Origin: Terriglobus tenax
GTDB lineage: Bacteria > Acidobacteriota > Terriglobia > Terriglobales > Acidobacteriaceae
Assembly (NCBI RefSeq): GCF_025685395.1
Contig: NZ_JAGSYA010000004.1
Coordinates: 930,001 to 994,000 of the forward strand
Reading direction: 5' to 3'
DNA length: 64,000 bases
A program made the translations under genes and the position numbers. Positions 1 through 8,639 of the stretch are shown piece after piece (position 1 is the first letter of the stretch; the number at the start of each line of letters is the position of its first letter). A model generated the notes under the pieces. It had not been told where the DNA came from. It saw nothing but the letters and a program-made list of their open reading frames with translations, and did not search any database.

Positions 1-1141
1 GCCGCAGAGCCTCTTTGCTCTGGGTCACCAGTTGCGCGGTTACGTCGAGGCTGCGGTATGCCTCATCGGCCCTGTACCAGCTATTGCGAACCTCTTCGTT
101 GACCTGTAGCCGAAACTGTTTCACATCTTGCGCGCGGGCTTTTGCTTCAAGCTCTGCCTCGTTCCTGCGGGCATGGAACAAGCCGCCGTTGAATACGGGA
201 ACATTCAGGTTGAAGCCAACCGAGGCGTAATCTTCATGCAGTGTGTGGTCGTGATACGGCAACTGGCCCGCCGTGCCAAGAACATTGAGCGTCGGATAGC
301 TCAGCCGTTTTTCTGACTTCGCAAAGCTCTCCGCCGCCTGCTGCTGCGCCTGCAATGCGTTCAGATCCGCCCGCTGCGCACCTGCCTGGTGCTGCAGGTC
401 TTCAGGAGATGCCGGCAACGCGTCGTCACTCGCGGCTGCATCCACCAATCTGGCTGACACGGGCATCTCCAGCCCCATAGCTGTCGCCAGGGTATTCCGC
501 TCCTGTGCCACAGAGCTCTGTGCTCGAACAACCGCCAGCTCCGCCTCGCGCTCCAGCACTTTCGCGAAGTTCAGGTCGAGGGTGGAGCGCAGTTCACTCT
601 GGGTCAACGCTTCGATCCGTCGTGCGTTGAGCTTGCGGTTCTCCAGCGCGGCTTGCGCGGCACGTAGAACCGCCTCGGCCCCAAGCACACGATAATACGC
701 CGTTCGTACATTCAGCCGGACCTGAGCGCGAGTGAGGGTTGCAAGATCGTTCTGTGCTTCGGCGTTATGCCTGGCAGAGCTCACAAGAGAGCTCGTTCTG
801 CCAAAGTCGGTCACCAGTTGTGTGAGATTGCCGCCGTACGCGAATCGCCCGGACAAGGCTGAGGTTGGCAAAGCTCCTGCTGCTACGGCAGAACCAGTGT
901 CAGCAACCTGCGCTCCGGTCGCATTGAAGTTGATCGTCGGGGCGTAACCGGCACGCGCCTGCTTTACACGCTCCGCAAGCGAACGCGCCCTTAGCTGAGC
1001 CGCCAGCATTCGCGGCTGGTTTGCCAGCGCGGTTGCTTCGACCTGAGGCAGGTCCAACGGTCCATTGCTCGTCGCAGATTGTCCCCAGACAGGTGCCAGA
1101 GCGAGCCCCAAAGACACAACCGCGGTGATGAAAGACTTCAT
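1..1141 (-). CDS. TolC-family outer-membrane efflux protein (3' end outside the window)
   Basis: The minus-strand frame is open from an ATG at 1141 to the window edge, about 380 codons. It begins MKSFITAVVSLGLALAPVWGQ, a clear signal peptide, and continues with the alternating coiled-coil pattern of TolC/OEP proteins (for example LNARRIEALTQSEL and AERVKQARAGYAPTINF). A second OEP repeat begins near residue 290 and is cut by the edge. Such proteins form the outer-membrane channel of RND or type I exporters. The gene diverges from an OmpR/HisKA pair, an arrangement common for efflux operons under two-component control. Exporter partners would lie to the left, outside the window. Family call is secure; substrate is unknown. 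Confidence 0.85.
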   Translation of the reverse strand, partial: MKSFITAVVSLGLALAPVWGQSATSNGPLDLPQVEATALANQPRMLAAQLRARSLAERVKQARAGYAPTINFNATGAQVADTGSAVAAGALPTSALSGRFAYGGNLTQLVTDFGRTSSLVSSARHNAEAQNDLATLTRAQVRLNVRTAYYRVLGAEAVLRAAQAALENRKLNARRIEALTQSELRSTLDLNFAKVLEREAELAVVRAQSSVAQERNTLATAMGLEMPVSARLVDAAASDDALPASPEDLQHQAGAQRADLNALQAQQQAAESFAKSEKRLSYPTLNVLGTAGQLPYHDHTLHEDYASVGFNLNVPVFNGGLFHARRNEAELEAKARAQDVKQFRLQVNEEVRNSWYRADEAYRSLDVTAQLVTQSKEALR

Positions 1142-1193
1142 CTACAGGTTTCCTCGCCGATGCGATATCACCTGCAGTGAAACATTTTCGTTT

Positions 1194-1221
1194 CTGACAT
1201 TCCCTTACATCTTCCTTACAT
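1194..1221. promoter_or_regulatory. Candidate OmpR-family response-regulator box (direct repeats)
   Basis: CTTACAT occurs at 1204-1210 and again at 1215-1221, an 11-bp pitch that puts both copies on one face of the helix. A related CTGACAT lies at 1194-1200. Direct repeats at about one-turn spacing are the usual sites of winged-helix OmpR-type regulators. The repeat sits between the divergent tolC-like gene and the regulator gene, so autoregulation and control of the channel are both possible. No binding evidence is available. Confidence 0.5.
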
Positions 1222-1274
1222 CGCCGGATCCCGGCTTGCTGGCCAGGCGTGGAATCGGAAATCATAGAGAACAG

Positions 1275-1973
1275 ATGGTTGCAATGAAGCCCAGAATCCT
1301 CATCATCGAAGATGATCGCAAGATGTCGGAGGCCCTGGTCGTCGGCCTGCAGGAGGCGGGCTACGACATGGATACGGCAGCTTCGGGCGAGGAAGGATTT
1401 TATCTTGCCCACAAACAGCGGCCCGACCTGCTCCTGCTGGACCTGACCTTACCGCATCGCAATGGGTTGGAGATTCTGAAGCAGTTGCGTGCCGAAGGGA
1501 TCGACATGCGGGTGCTGATTCTTACCTCGCACAACACGGTTGAAGACCGCGTGGAAGGTCTGCGGGCCGGGGCAGATGACTATCTTGGCAAACCCTTTTC
1601 CTTCCCCGAATTGCTGGCACGTATCGATGCCTTGTTGCGCCGTGTGCTGCCGCCGACGGAAGCAAACACCTATGGCATCGGCGACCTGTCTCTCGACACA
1701 AAAGCCCGCACAGCAGCGCGCAAAGGCGAGATGCTGGACCTCACGCCGCGCGAGTTCGACCTTCTGCTTTACTTCGTCCAGAATCGAGGACGAATCGTCT
1801 CGCGGGAGATGCTGGCACGGGACGTATGGCGCGAGACATCGCGGTTCACCCCCATCGACAACGTGATCGACGTGCAGATCGCGCGCCTGCGCAAAAAGAT
1901 CGACGATCCCTTCCCGGTCAAGCTGCTGCAGACTGTGCGAGGATTAGGCTTCTGCCTCAGGGAGCCCTCGTGA
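1275..1973 (+). CDS. OmpR/PhoB-family response regulator
   Basis: DNA-binding two-component regulator of about 230 residues. The receiver domain opens KPRILIIEDDRKM (acidic pair), has the phospho-acceptor Asp in LLLLDLTLP near residue 56, the Thr switch in LILTS and the Lys in GKPFSF. A winged-helix domain follows (LTPREFDLLLYFVQNRGRIVSREML ... VDVQIARLRKKID). Starts at 1275 or 1284 are in frame; 1275 has GAGA just upstream. A longer upstream reading would run into the divergent promoter region and adds nothing conserved. The stop overlaps the GTG of the histidine kinase by 4 bp, so the two are translationally coupled. It resembles the CusR/QseB branch, but the signal is unknown. Confidence 0.93.
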   Translation: MVAMKPRILIIEDDRKMSEALVVGLQEAGYDMDTAASGEEGFYLAHKQRPDLLLLDLTLPHRNGLEILKQLRAEGIDMRVLILTSHNTVEDRVEGLRAGADDYLGKPFSFPELLARIDALLRRVLPPTEANTYGIGDLSLDTKARTAARKGEMLDLTPREFDLLLYFVQNRGRIVSREMLARDVWRETSRFTPIDNVIDVQIARLRKKIDDPFPVKLLQTVRGLGFCLREPS

Positions 1974-3373
1974 AGCGATTCACGCCAACGAACCTGCGAA
2001 GCCGCCTTACGTCCTGGTACGTAGCCGTTCTGGCGCTGCTGCTGCTTGTTTACGCGACGATTGTCTTTGCGTTCCAATATGCCGTGCTGACGCGGCAAAT
2101 GCTCCACGATGAGATTCAGGATGTTGTTACCGTCGAAGGCCTGCTTTACTTCGACAGCTTCGGGAAACTTCAGCTCCGGCAGGACTATTTCTCTCGCCCC
2201 CAGTCTCATCTCCTTGTCGATCGTTATATGGAGGTAAGGGACCGGGCAGACAATGTGCTCTTCAGCAGCCCGACGCTTCACGGGATGCGCCTCGGCGGGC
2301 CGTCGTATCAAGGTGAAGGAGATCGCGACTTCGCCGAGCGGATTGTGCGTCTGGATGACGGATCGCATGTCTTCGTTGTCAGCCATGTGCATGGAATGGA
2401 CGACAGAACATTGCTCATCCGCCTTGGCTACAGCCTTGCGCCGCTCCGTGACCGGATGTGGCAGTTCCTGTTGCTTTTGCTGATCGCGATTCCTGTCGCG
2501 TTGGCTTTGGCGGCAATCGCAGGACAGACCATTGCAAAACGAGCGCTACGACCGGTGGATGACATGACGGATCGTGCCACGCAGATCACGGCCACCAACT
2601 TGCACGATCGCCTCCTTATCGCGAATCCCGACGATGAACTGGGGAGAATGGCGACGGCTTTCAACCATCTCCTCAGCCGGCTCGAAGCCGCTTTTCAGCA
2701 ACTCGGACGCTTTACTTCCGATGCCGCACATGAACTAAGAACCCCACTCGCCTCCATTCGAACGATGGGTGAAGTCGCTCTCAGCAGAGAAATGGATGCG
2801 AACTCGCGGAGAGTCGTCGAAGACATCCTGGAAGAAACCTCGCGTCTTAGCGGAACAGTGGACAGCCTCTTGTTGCTGTCGCGCGTGGAAGCCACAGGGG
2901 CTACCGGGCAGTTCGAGAAGTTTCAGCTTTGCGATTTGTTGAATGAGATTACGGCACTTCTGGCACTGATGATGGAAGAGTCGAGGGTAAGTTTGGAGCT
3001 TTCTTGCGATACAAACATCTTCGTGCAGGCCGACAGAAGCTTGATGCGGGTGGCTTTGCTTAATGTCACGCACAACGCCTGGAAGTTTTCTCCGTCAGAT
3101 TCAACCATTCGTGTGGTCTGCAGACGAGTTGAATCATCAGCCATGGCAGAAGTTGTAATCGAAGATGAAGGGGAGGGGCTCAGCCCAGAAGATCGAGAGA
3201 AGGTCTTTGAGCGCTTCTATACGGGGACGGCTACTTCGCAAAGCCAAAAGGGTGCAGGACTCGGGTTGTCAATATCCAAGCTCGTAGTCGAACGCTTTGG
3301 TGGATCAATAGAATTCAATTCGGAATACAAGTCAGGTGCAAGATGTGTGATCCATCTTCCTGCACTGAAATAA
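1970..3373 (+). CDS. Two-component sensor histidine kinase (HisKA/HATPase)
   Basis: Membrane sensor kinase, 467 residues from a GTG overlapping the regulator's stop. Order: TM1 about 15-37, periplasmic sensor about 38-163, TM2 about 164-185, HAMP to about 240, HisKA with the phospho-His in DAAHELRTPLAS near residue 254, then HATPase_c with N-box NVTHNAWKFSP, G1 box EDEGEG and G2 box GAGLGLSI. The N-box reads HNAWKFS rather than the common NNAxKYT, but the Asn is kept. It should phosphorylate the OmpR-type partner just upstream. With the divergent TolC-like gene, an envelope or toxic-compound response is a reasonable inference; the ligand cannot be read from sequence. Confidence 0.93.
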   Translation: MKRFTPTNLRSRLTSWYVAVLALLLLVYATIVFAFQYAVLTRQMLHDEIQDVVTVEGLLYFDSFGKLQLRQDYFSRPQSHLLVDRYMEVRDRADNVLFSSPTLHGMRLGGPSYQGEGDRDFAERIVRLDDGSHVFVVSHVHGMDDRTLLIRLGYSLAPLRDRMWQFLLLLLIAIPVALALAAIAGQTIAKRALRPVDDMTDRATQITATNLHDRLLIANPDDELGRMATAFNHLLSRLEAAFQQLGRFTSDAAHELRTPLASIRTMGEVALSREMDANSRRVVEDILEETSRLSGTVDSLLLLSRVEATGATGQFEKFQLCDLLNEITALLALMMEESRVSLELSCDTNIFVQADRSLMRVALLNVTHNAWKFSPSDSTIRVVCRRVESSAMAEVVIEDEGEGLSPEDREKVFERFYTGTATSQSQKGAGLGLSISKLVVERFGGSIEFNSEYKSGARCVIHLPALK

Positions 3374-3381
3374 CGTTTTTC

Positions 3382-3412
3382 GGAAGCTGCGGATTGTGAA
3401 TCCGCAGCTTCC
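3382..3412 (+). terminator. Perfect 14-bp hairpin after the kinase gene
   Basis: GGAAGCTGCGGATT at 3382-3395 pairs perfectly with 3399-3412 around a 3-nt loop, 9 bp after the kinase stop. The downstream T-tract is poor, so it may act as a weak intrinsic terminator or as an mRNA 3' stabiliser. Confidence 0.6.
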
Positions 3413-3616
3413 TGGTGATACTTTCCGGAATCCCATGCCATTTCCTGCAAGCTGGCGCAACTCGGAAAATCAATTCAAATCATTGAATAAATGCGTTACG
3501 CGCCACCGTGCAGCGTGGTGCAGCAGTCTGCAGAACGCGGAAAACAGCTCTCAAATCCGCATCGCTTAACGGTGAGTGGAAGTTCAGGCCCACTCCGGGC
3601 ACCACGCAATGATTCT

Positions 3617-3745
3617 CTATTGCACGATCAGGGTAACGGCTGTTGAAACGGTAGCTTGATGATTAGTAGATGTCGTCGTGCCTCCGCCGGAACCCGTGTT
3701 TGCTCCCCCGCATCCTGTGAAGAGAAACCCTCCGGCTAACAGCAC
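3617..3745 (-). pseudogene. Remnant of the C-terminal tail of a large acidobacterial surface lipoprotein-like protein
   Basis: Between 3374 and 3979 there is no intact gene. On the minus strand a short frame ends VLLAGGFLFTGCGGANTGSG, then GGTTTSTNHQATVSTAVTLIVQ and a stop. The hydrophobic stretch, lipobox-like TGCGG, Gly/Ser/Thr run and terminal TVTL-VQ pattern match the extreme C-terminus of big Ig-like or NHL-repeat proteins in Acidobacteria, where an internal membrane segment plus Cys precedes a threonine-rich strand. Nothing upstream in any frame continues the protein. I read it as a decayed 3' end. The rest of the 606-bp gap shows only the hairpin at 3382 and the leader of the next gene. 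Confidence 0.4.
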
Positions 3746-3979
3746 ATCTGAAGGGCAGAATATATATAAAATTTTCGAGGACGCGGGCGGTATAGCATTC
3801 CTTCCCATTTCGTTTGGGTCAATCCGATCCTTAGACCTGCCTATCACTCACCTAACTCTTGTGCCGGTTTGCACTGAAAATTTAGTGCGATTCGATACGA
3901 CTCGATGCACCACACAATACATCCCTTCTGGGTACCATCAGGACGGCCATTGACCGCACTCTGAAAAGGAAGCGTAACG

Positions 3980-4948
3980 ATGCATGCATGGACATGGAAC
4001 GGAGACCCAGAGTCCTCCGCTCTGCGACTTGAAGAGCTTTCCCTGCCAGCTCCGCAGCCCGGAGAAGTACTGGTCGCCAACAAGGCTGTCGCGCTCAATC
4101 CTATTGACTGGAAGATTCTGGGAAGAAAATCCGGATGGGAACATGGACATATCCCCGGCGTAGATGGAGCCGGCATTGTGGTGGCCTGCGGTGAGGATGT
4201 TGTGATTCCTACGGGTACCCGTGTCGCCTATCACCAGGATCTGCAGCGCCATGGCAGCTTTGCGACGCATACGGTTGTAGCGGTGAAGGCATTGCTTCCT
4301 CTTCCGGAAGCGATCCGCTTTATGGATGCCGCCACGGTTCCGTGCCCCGGTCTGACGGCGTGGATGGCGATCGACAAGCTCCCGCATCGCGTGGGACGCG
4401 ATGTGCTGGTTGTCGGAGCTGGATCGGCGGTGGGTACGTTCCTGGTACAGATCGCGCTCCGGCGAGGCTATCGTGTCTGGACAACCGCCTCCGCACAACA
4501 TCACGCGCAGTTGCTGGAGAAAGGTGCCGCCGGCGTCTTCGACTATCACGATGCGGAATGGCGGGAAGCCCTGCTGCATGCCCTGGGAGAGCAGCATCTG
4601 TTTGCGGCTGTGGATACGGTGAATGAAGAACACGCGCGGTCGCTTGTGCCGTTGATCGGATACAACGGCCACGTGGTGTGCATCCAGGGCCGTTTGAACA
4701 GCCCTGCCTCACCTCCTGTTTCAACGGTGGTCTCGCAGCATGAGGTCGCTCTGGGTGCCATCTACCGCCATGGCAACGTGCAGGATTGGGACGACCTGCG
4801 CGGCGCAGGGGCTGCCCTGCTGCAGGACATTGCTGAAGGAAACATTGCACCGCCTGCTATTTGCCGCTTTGAGTTTGCGCATCTGGCAGAAGCACTTGCT
4901 TCCTTGCAGGCAGGTTCTTCGAACGGAAAGCTGGTCTGCGAGCTATGA
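3980..4948 (+). CDS. Zinc-independent MDR oxidoreductase (quinone reductase-like)
   Basis: Cytosolic NAD(P)H-dependent oxidoreductase of 322 residues. It has the GroES-like N-terminal domain (LPAPQPGEVLV, ALNPIDWKILG, PGVDGAGIVVACG) and a Rossmann domain with VLVVGAGSAVGTFLVQIALRRG near 135-156. The catalytic zinc Cys/His ligands and the structural four-Cys lobe of alcohol dehydrogenases are missing, which places it with the quinone oxidoreductase/enoyl reductase branch. The start is supported by AAAGGAAG about 9 bp upstream. It stands alone, about 50 bp before the next gene. Substrate is unknown. Confidence 0.85.
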   Translation: MHAWTWNGDPESSALRLEELSLPAPQPGEVLVANKAVALNPIDWKILGRKSGWEHGHIPGVDGAGIVVACGEDVVIPTGTRVAYHQDLQRHGSFATHTVVAVKALLPLPEAIRFMDAATVPCPGLTAWMAIDKLPHRVGRDVLVVGAGSAVGTFLVQIALRRGYRVWTTASAQHHAQLLEKGAAGVFDYHDAEWREALLHALGEQHLFAAVDTVNEEHARSLVPLIGYNGHVVCIQGRLNSPASPPVSTVVSQHEVALGAIYRHGNVQDWDDLRGAGAALLQDIAEGNIAPPAICRFEFAHLAEALASLQAGSSNGKLVCEL

Positions 4949-4998
4949 AGGCCTTGTGATCGCGGCTACCGTGTCCGCGTAGCTGATAGGTTGTTTGC

Positions 4999-6147
4999 AT
5001 GCGCCTTCCACTCCTGCTCGCACTGGTTACAGCAACGGCCTCTGCCCAGTTCACTCTGCAGCCGTCCAACTCGACGGAAAGCTTTCGCGGTATTCATGCC
5101 GTGAATGACCAGATCGCCTGGGCCTCCGGCACCGGAGGCACTGTCTTGCGTACGGTGGACGGCGGCGAGCACTGGCTGGCCTGCGCCATTCCGCCAGATG
5201 CAGAGAAGCTGGATTTTCGCGGGGTTCAGGCCTTCGACGAGAAGACAGCGATTGTGATGTCGAGCGGCAAGGGCGATGCTTCGCGTCTGTATAAGACGAC
5301 GGATGGCTGCAAGACATGGAAGCTGGTGTTTACCAATCCGGATAAGGATGGTTTCTGGGACGCACTGCAGTTTCTCTCCATCAGCAACGTGACAAACCAT
5401 GCATTGGCTGTGCAGTACGCACGGGGCGTACTGCTTGGCGATCCAGTCAATGGAGAGTTTGCCATCTTTCAGACGGGCGACGGAGGCGACCACTGGATAC
5501 GAAGAACCGCGCTCAAGCGGGGAAAAGAGAGCCGTTGCCGGATTGACACCTTCGCAGCAGCCCAGGGAGAGTCGCTCTTCGCCGCCAGCAATCAATCCCT
5601 CGTCTACCCACACCCCTATTTGTTCTTCTTCGTTACGGGCGGATCGAAGGCGCGGTTGGCCTATGTCGATCACTTCGATCTTGATTTTTCCTTCTGCCAC
5701 GAATCTGCAAAGTACGTTGATCTTCCACTGGGGGATGGCTCCAACTCCTCTGGATCGTTTGCTGTCGCGACCAAAGGTCGATTCGCCGCACCGCTGGAGG
5801 TGATGGCAGTCGGCGGGGACTATAAGAAACCAGATGCGACGGAGAAGAACGCGGTCCTTCTACGGCCACGGGGTTCGGTTCATTCCCTCTTCCCCCATAA
5901 GGTCGAGATGATAACGCCCACCACTCCTCCCCACGGCTACCGCAGTTCGGTTGCGTGGAGTGAAGACCTGAAAGCCTTTCTGACCGTTGGTCCCAATGGC
6001 ACGGATGTCTCTTACGACAACGGCAGCACCTGGAAACCTGTAGGTACCGATCCGGAGAAGAGTAACAACTGGAACGCCCTTTCGCTGCCCTTTGCCGTTG
6101 GACCGAAGGGGCGTATCGGCAAGCTGGACCGCAGCGCTTTTCCGTAG
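4999..6147 (+). CDS. Secreted BNR/YCF48-like beta-propeller protein
   Basis: A 382-residue exported protein with signal peptide MRLPLLLALVTATASAQ and repeated propeller blades carrying the BNR/YCF48 pattern: GTVLRTVDGGEHWLA, SRLYKTTDGCKTWKLV, FAIFQTGDGGDHWIRR and DVSYDNGSTWKPVG. The family includes photosystem II assembly factor HCF136/YCF48 and many heterotroph proteins described as oxidoreductase-like or sialidase-like with no proven activity. In a non-photosynthetic bacterium a periplasmic assembly or binding role is only an inference. No sialidase catalytic Arg triad is evident. The ribosome-binding site is weak. Confidence 0.75.
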   Translation: MRLPLLLALVTATASAQFTLQPSNSTESFRGIHAVNDQIAWASGTGGTVLRTVDGGEHWLACAIPPDAEKLDFRGVQAFDEKTAIVMSSGKGDASRLYKTTDGCKTWKLVFTNPDKDGFWDALQFLSISNVTNHALAVQYARGVLLGDPVNGEFAIFQTGDGGDHWIRRTALKRGKESRCRIDTFAAAQGESLFAASNQSLVYPHPYLFFFVTGGSKARLAYVDHFDLDFSFCHESAKYVDLPLGDGSNSSGSFAVATKGRFAAPLEVMAVGGDYKKPDATEKNAVLLRPRGSVHSLFPHKVEMITPTTPPHGYRSSVAWSEDLKAFLTVGPNGTDVSYDNGSTWKPVGTDPEKSNNWNALSLPFAVGPKGRIGKLDRSAFP

Positions 6148-6202
6148 CCGCCACGGGATGATTTCGCTTTGAGTGCGCCATGCTGGCTGATACCGTGATG
6201 GC

Positions 6203-7630
6203 ATGCGTTTTCGCGCGTGCCTGGCCGCTTTTCTTGCATTGCCTCTCTCTGCGGCATACGCGCAGAGCTCCGCCCCAAAGACATCGCTCGCCCAGTTCTC
6301 TGACGATCTGCAGGCTCTGTCGGCACAGGTGCTGCCGACGGTGGTTCGCATTACGGCGCAGGTGTATGTGGGCGACCACGAGGACAACTCCGCCATCAAC
6401 CCGACGGCGAGCACAGGCGGCTCCACAAATCTTCCAGACACGGGACTGGTGACCGCCGGCACGGCACAGGGGTCGGGCGTACTGGTGTCGGCCGATGGCT
6501 ACATTCTGACCAATGCCCACGTGATTGCCGGCAGCGCCAGGCTCCGTGCGGAGGTTCGCCTGCTCTCTGGCAAGCAGCGTTCGCTGCCCGTGACGCGCGT
6601 TGGACTGGACGAGGATACCGATCTTGCGGTGTTGAAGGCTGAGCCGCCGGAGGGTGAGGAGTTTGCGTTTCTGGATATTGCGCATCCGCCCTCAGCCCAC
6701 CAGGGACAGATCGCTGTCGCCTTTGGCAGCCCGTTCGGCTTTGAGCGGTCGGTCACAATGGGGATTGTTTCAGCGGTGCGGCGGCAGTCCTCCCCGGACG
6801 ATCCCCGGTTGTGGATCCAGACCGATGCAGCCGTGAATCCAGGCAACTCCGGCGGCCCGTTGGTGGATGTTCGCGGCGGATTGATCGGGATCAACACTCT
6901 GATCTACTCCGAGAGCGGAGGCAATGAAGGCATCGCCCTGGCGATCCCGGTTGAGACAGCGCGCTCGGTTTATAACGCGATCCGAAAGGATGGCCACGTC
7001 ACCCGTTCGACCTTCTCCGTAACCACGCATGCGCTCTCCCGCGACCTGACACGGGGACTGGGGCTGACGGGGACACAGGGTGTGCTTGTCGAGGATGTGT
7101 GGCCGGCTGGCAGCGGAGAGCGGGCCGGCATTCTGCCGGGCGATATTGTGCAGGAGGTGAATGGGAAAAAAATCACCTCCATCATCAACTACGCGCAGAC
7201 CGTAGCCGCCCTGGAGCCAAAGAAGGCCGTACCGGTAACAATTCTGCGGGGAGACAAAACGCTGGCCCTGAAGGTCGAGCCGGACCGCGCCGGATCCCGG
7301 GCCCGTTCTTTGACCTCCGACATCAGTTTTGGGCGCAACCTGATTCCGCGGCTGGAGATCTTCGGGATTACGGTTGATCCAGACACTCCGAATGAATGGA
7401 ATCCGATCCGCAGCCCGCAGGGAGTGCTGGTGGTGGCCCGTTCCAGCGCACTGCGCGTTGCGGAGAGCAGCCTGCGGCCGCACGATGTGATCCACGCGGT
7501 CAACGGCAGGCCTGTGATCTCGATTGAGTCATTGCGGCGCGAACTGGCGCAGGTCCCCAACCGGGAAGCGGTGGTTCTACAGATTGAGCGCGACGGGAAC
7601 CTGTCGTATGTCGTCGTTCCGCCGGCGTAG
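6203..7630 (+). CDS. Periplasmic HtrA/DegP-like serine protease with two PDZ domains
   Basis: A 475-residue exported quality-control protease. Signal peptide MRFRACLAAFLALPLSAAYA is followed by a trypsin-like domain with the full triad: His in TNAHVIAG (about 106), Asp in EDTDLAVL (about 140) and Ser in NPGNSGGPL (about 216). Two PDZ domains follow; the first contains LVEDVWPAGSGERAGILPGDIVQ and the second covers roughly 385-470. Length and layout match the DegP/DegQ/DegS group. It is a single gene, with the convergent zinc-ribbon gene starting 2 bp after its stop. There is an unusually long linker between the strand before loop LA and the GTAQGSGV motif. Confidence 0.92.
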   Translation: MRFRACLAAFLALPLSAAYAQSSAPKTSLAQFSDDLQALSAQVLPTVVRITAQVYVGDHEDNSAINPTASTGGSTNLPDTGLVTAGTAQGSGVLVSADGYILTNAHVIAGSARLRAEVRLLSGKQRSLPVTRVGLDEDTDLAVLKAEPPEGEEFAFLDIAHPPSAHQGQIAVAFGSPFGFERSVTMGIVSAVRRQSSPDDPRLWIQTDAAVNPGNSGGPLVDVRGGLIGINTLIYSESGGNEGIALAIPVETARSVYNAIRKDGHVTRSTFSVTTHALSRDLTRGLGLTGTQGVLVEDVWPAGSGERAGILPGDIVQEVNGKKITSIINYAQTVAALEPKKAVPVTILRGDKTLALKVEPDRAGSRARSLTSDISFGRNLIPRLEIFGITVDPDTPNEWNPIRSPQGVLVVARSSALRVAESSLRPHDVIHAVNGRPVISIESLRRELAQVPNREAVVLQIERDGNLSYVVVPPA

Positions 7631-7632
7631 CG

Positions 7633-7902
7633 CTACTGCGGCCTGCGGAAGGCGATGCGGTCGTCCTCGTCGACGAAGTACTCGGCCGAACAGGCGTTGC
7701 CGCCGCAGATCATCGGCTCAAGACCAATGTACTGGCTGCGCTTGATGAGCCCCATGCAGCCGCAGCGTGGACACGCCAGCACCGCAAAGTAGGGATTGTC
7801 ATCCTCTCCAAAACGACCGTCTCCGTCCAGCACAAAGACAGTTCCGGGGGCCATCTGCTCGGGGATCCACGCTTCCAGGAATTCCAACTCCGTCACGACC
7901 AT
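7633..7902 (-). CDS. Small zinc-ribbon-like protein of unknown function
   Basis: An 89-residue acidic protein from an ATG at 7902 with AAAGAGG about 6 bp upstream; a longer frame to 7998 exists but lacks a site. It carries a putative metal knuckle, LACPRCGCMG, and a second pair in MICGGNACSAEYF, consistent with a CxxC-x(n)-CxxxxC zinc ribbon. The N-terminal half (MVVTELEFLEAWIPEQM ... VFVLDGDGRFGEDDN) looks globular. It is convergent with htrA and separated by 2 bp. I do not recognise the family. DNA, RNA or protein binding are all possible. Confidence 0.6.
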   Translation of the reverse strand: MVVTELEFLEAWIPEQMAPGTVFVLDGDGRFGEDDNPYFAVLACPRCGCMGLIKRSQYIGLEPMICGGNACSAEYFVDEDDRIAFRRPQ

Positions 7903-8084
7903 TGCCTGCCTCTTTCCGTTGATGAGACGTACGTTGCGGCGCGCCCGCGCCTGTTGGCGGGGAATACGGTCGGAACAGCCAGCGTTCGGCTGCACCATCT
8001 TTGGTGCAAGAATACAGCTCCCAATTAGGCTGTCAAATGAAAGTTGGAGAGGGCGAGGAATCGCATGGGATTCCTCGCATGCAC

Positions 8085-8546
8085 CTACTCAATAAAATCG
8101 GCTTCGTGCACTTTGGCCCAGGCGATAAAGGCGACCGAAAGGGCGGTGTAGAGAACCAGCCACAGGACAGTACGCAGGGAGGCATTGAGAATCAGTCCCA
8201 GGCGGGTCCAGGTATGCACCGACATATCAATGGTCGCCACCCAGCGCTGGTACGCTGACGCGCCCCCGTCCACCACCAGACCGATAAGGCCGCAGTAGAA
8301 GAACCCCTTCTGCATTTCGTCAGAACGACGCAGGCTCTGCCAAAACATGGGGTTCGTCAGGAACATGGATACCAGGCCAATGAGAGCCCACAGGCCCATC
8401 GCCACAACAAAATGCTCATTGATGTAGTCCCATTTCGTTGCAAAGCGGGAACACACAGGACCTAAAGGATTGATTACATAGAAGATGTCCGACGCAACAA
8501 CTTCGGACACAACCAGGATCATGGACAGTGCCAATCGGAAATTCAC
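8085..8546 (-). CDS. Four-helix membrane protein of unknown function
   Basis: A 153-residue protein from a GTG at 8546 with AAGG upstream. It has about four hydrophobic segments: near 5-25, about 48-66 (VVAMGLWALIGLVSMFL), about 80-97 (GFFYCGLIGLVVDGGASAY) and about 124-143 (TVLWLVLYTALSVAFIAWA). Conserved-looking polar residues lie at the helix ends (NPMFWQSLRRSDEMQKG). I cannot assign a family. It is transcribed alone, away from the orphan-terminator region. Confidence 0.6.
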   Translation of the reverse strand: MNFRLALSMILVVSEVVASDIFYVINPLGPVCSRFATKWDYINEHFVVAMGLWALIGLVSMFLTNPMFWQSLRRSDEMQKGFFYCGLIGLVVDGGASAYQRWVATIDMSVHTWTRLGLILNASLRTVLWLVLYTALSVAFIAWAKVHEADFIE

Positions 8547-8639
8547 TCAGCTAAACCTTCCAAAAGCGGGGGGAAGCAGACGACGGTCTGCCTTGAACTT
8601 CAAGTGCGGGAATACTTTCTTCCAGTTTAGACGCAACTT

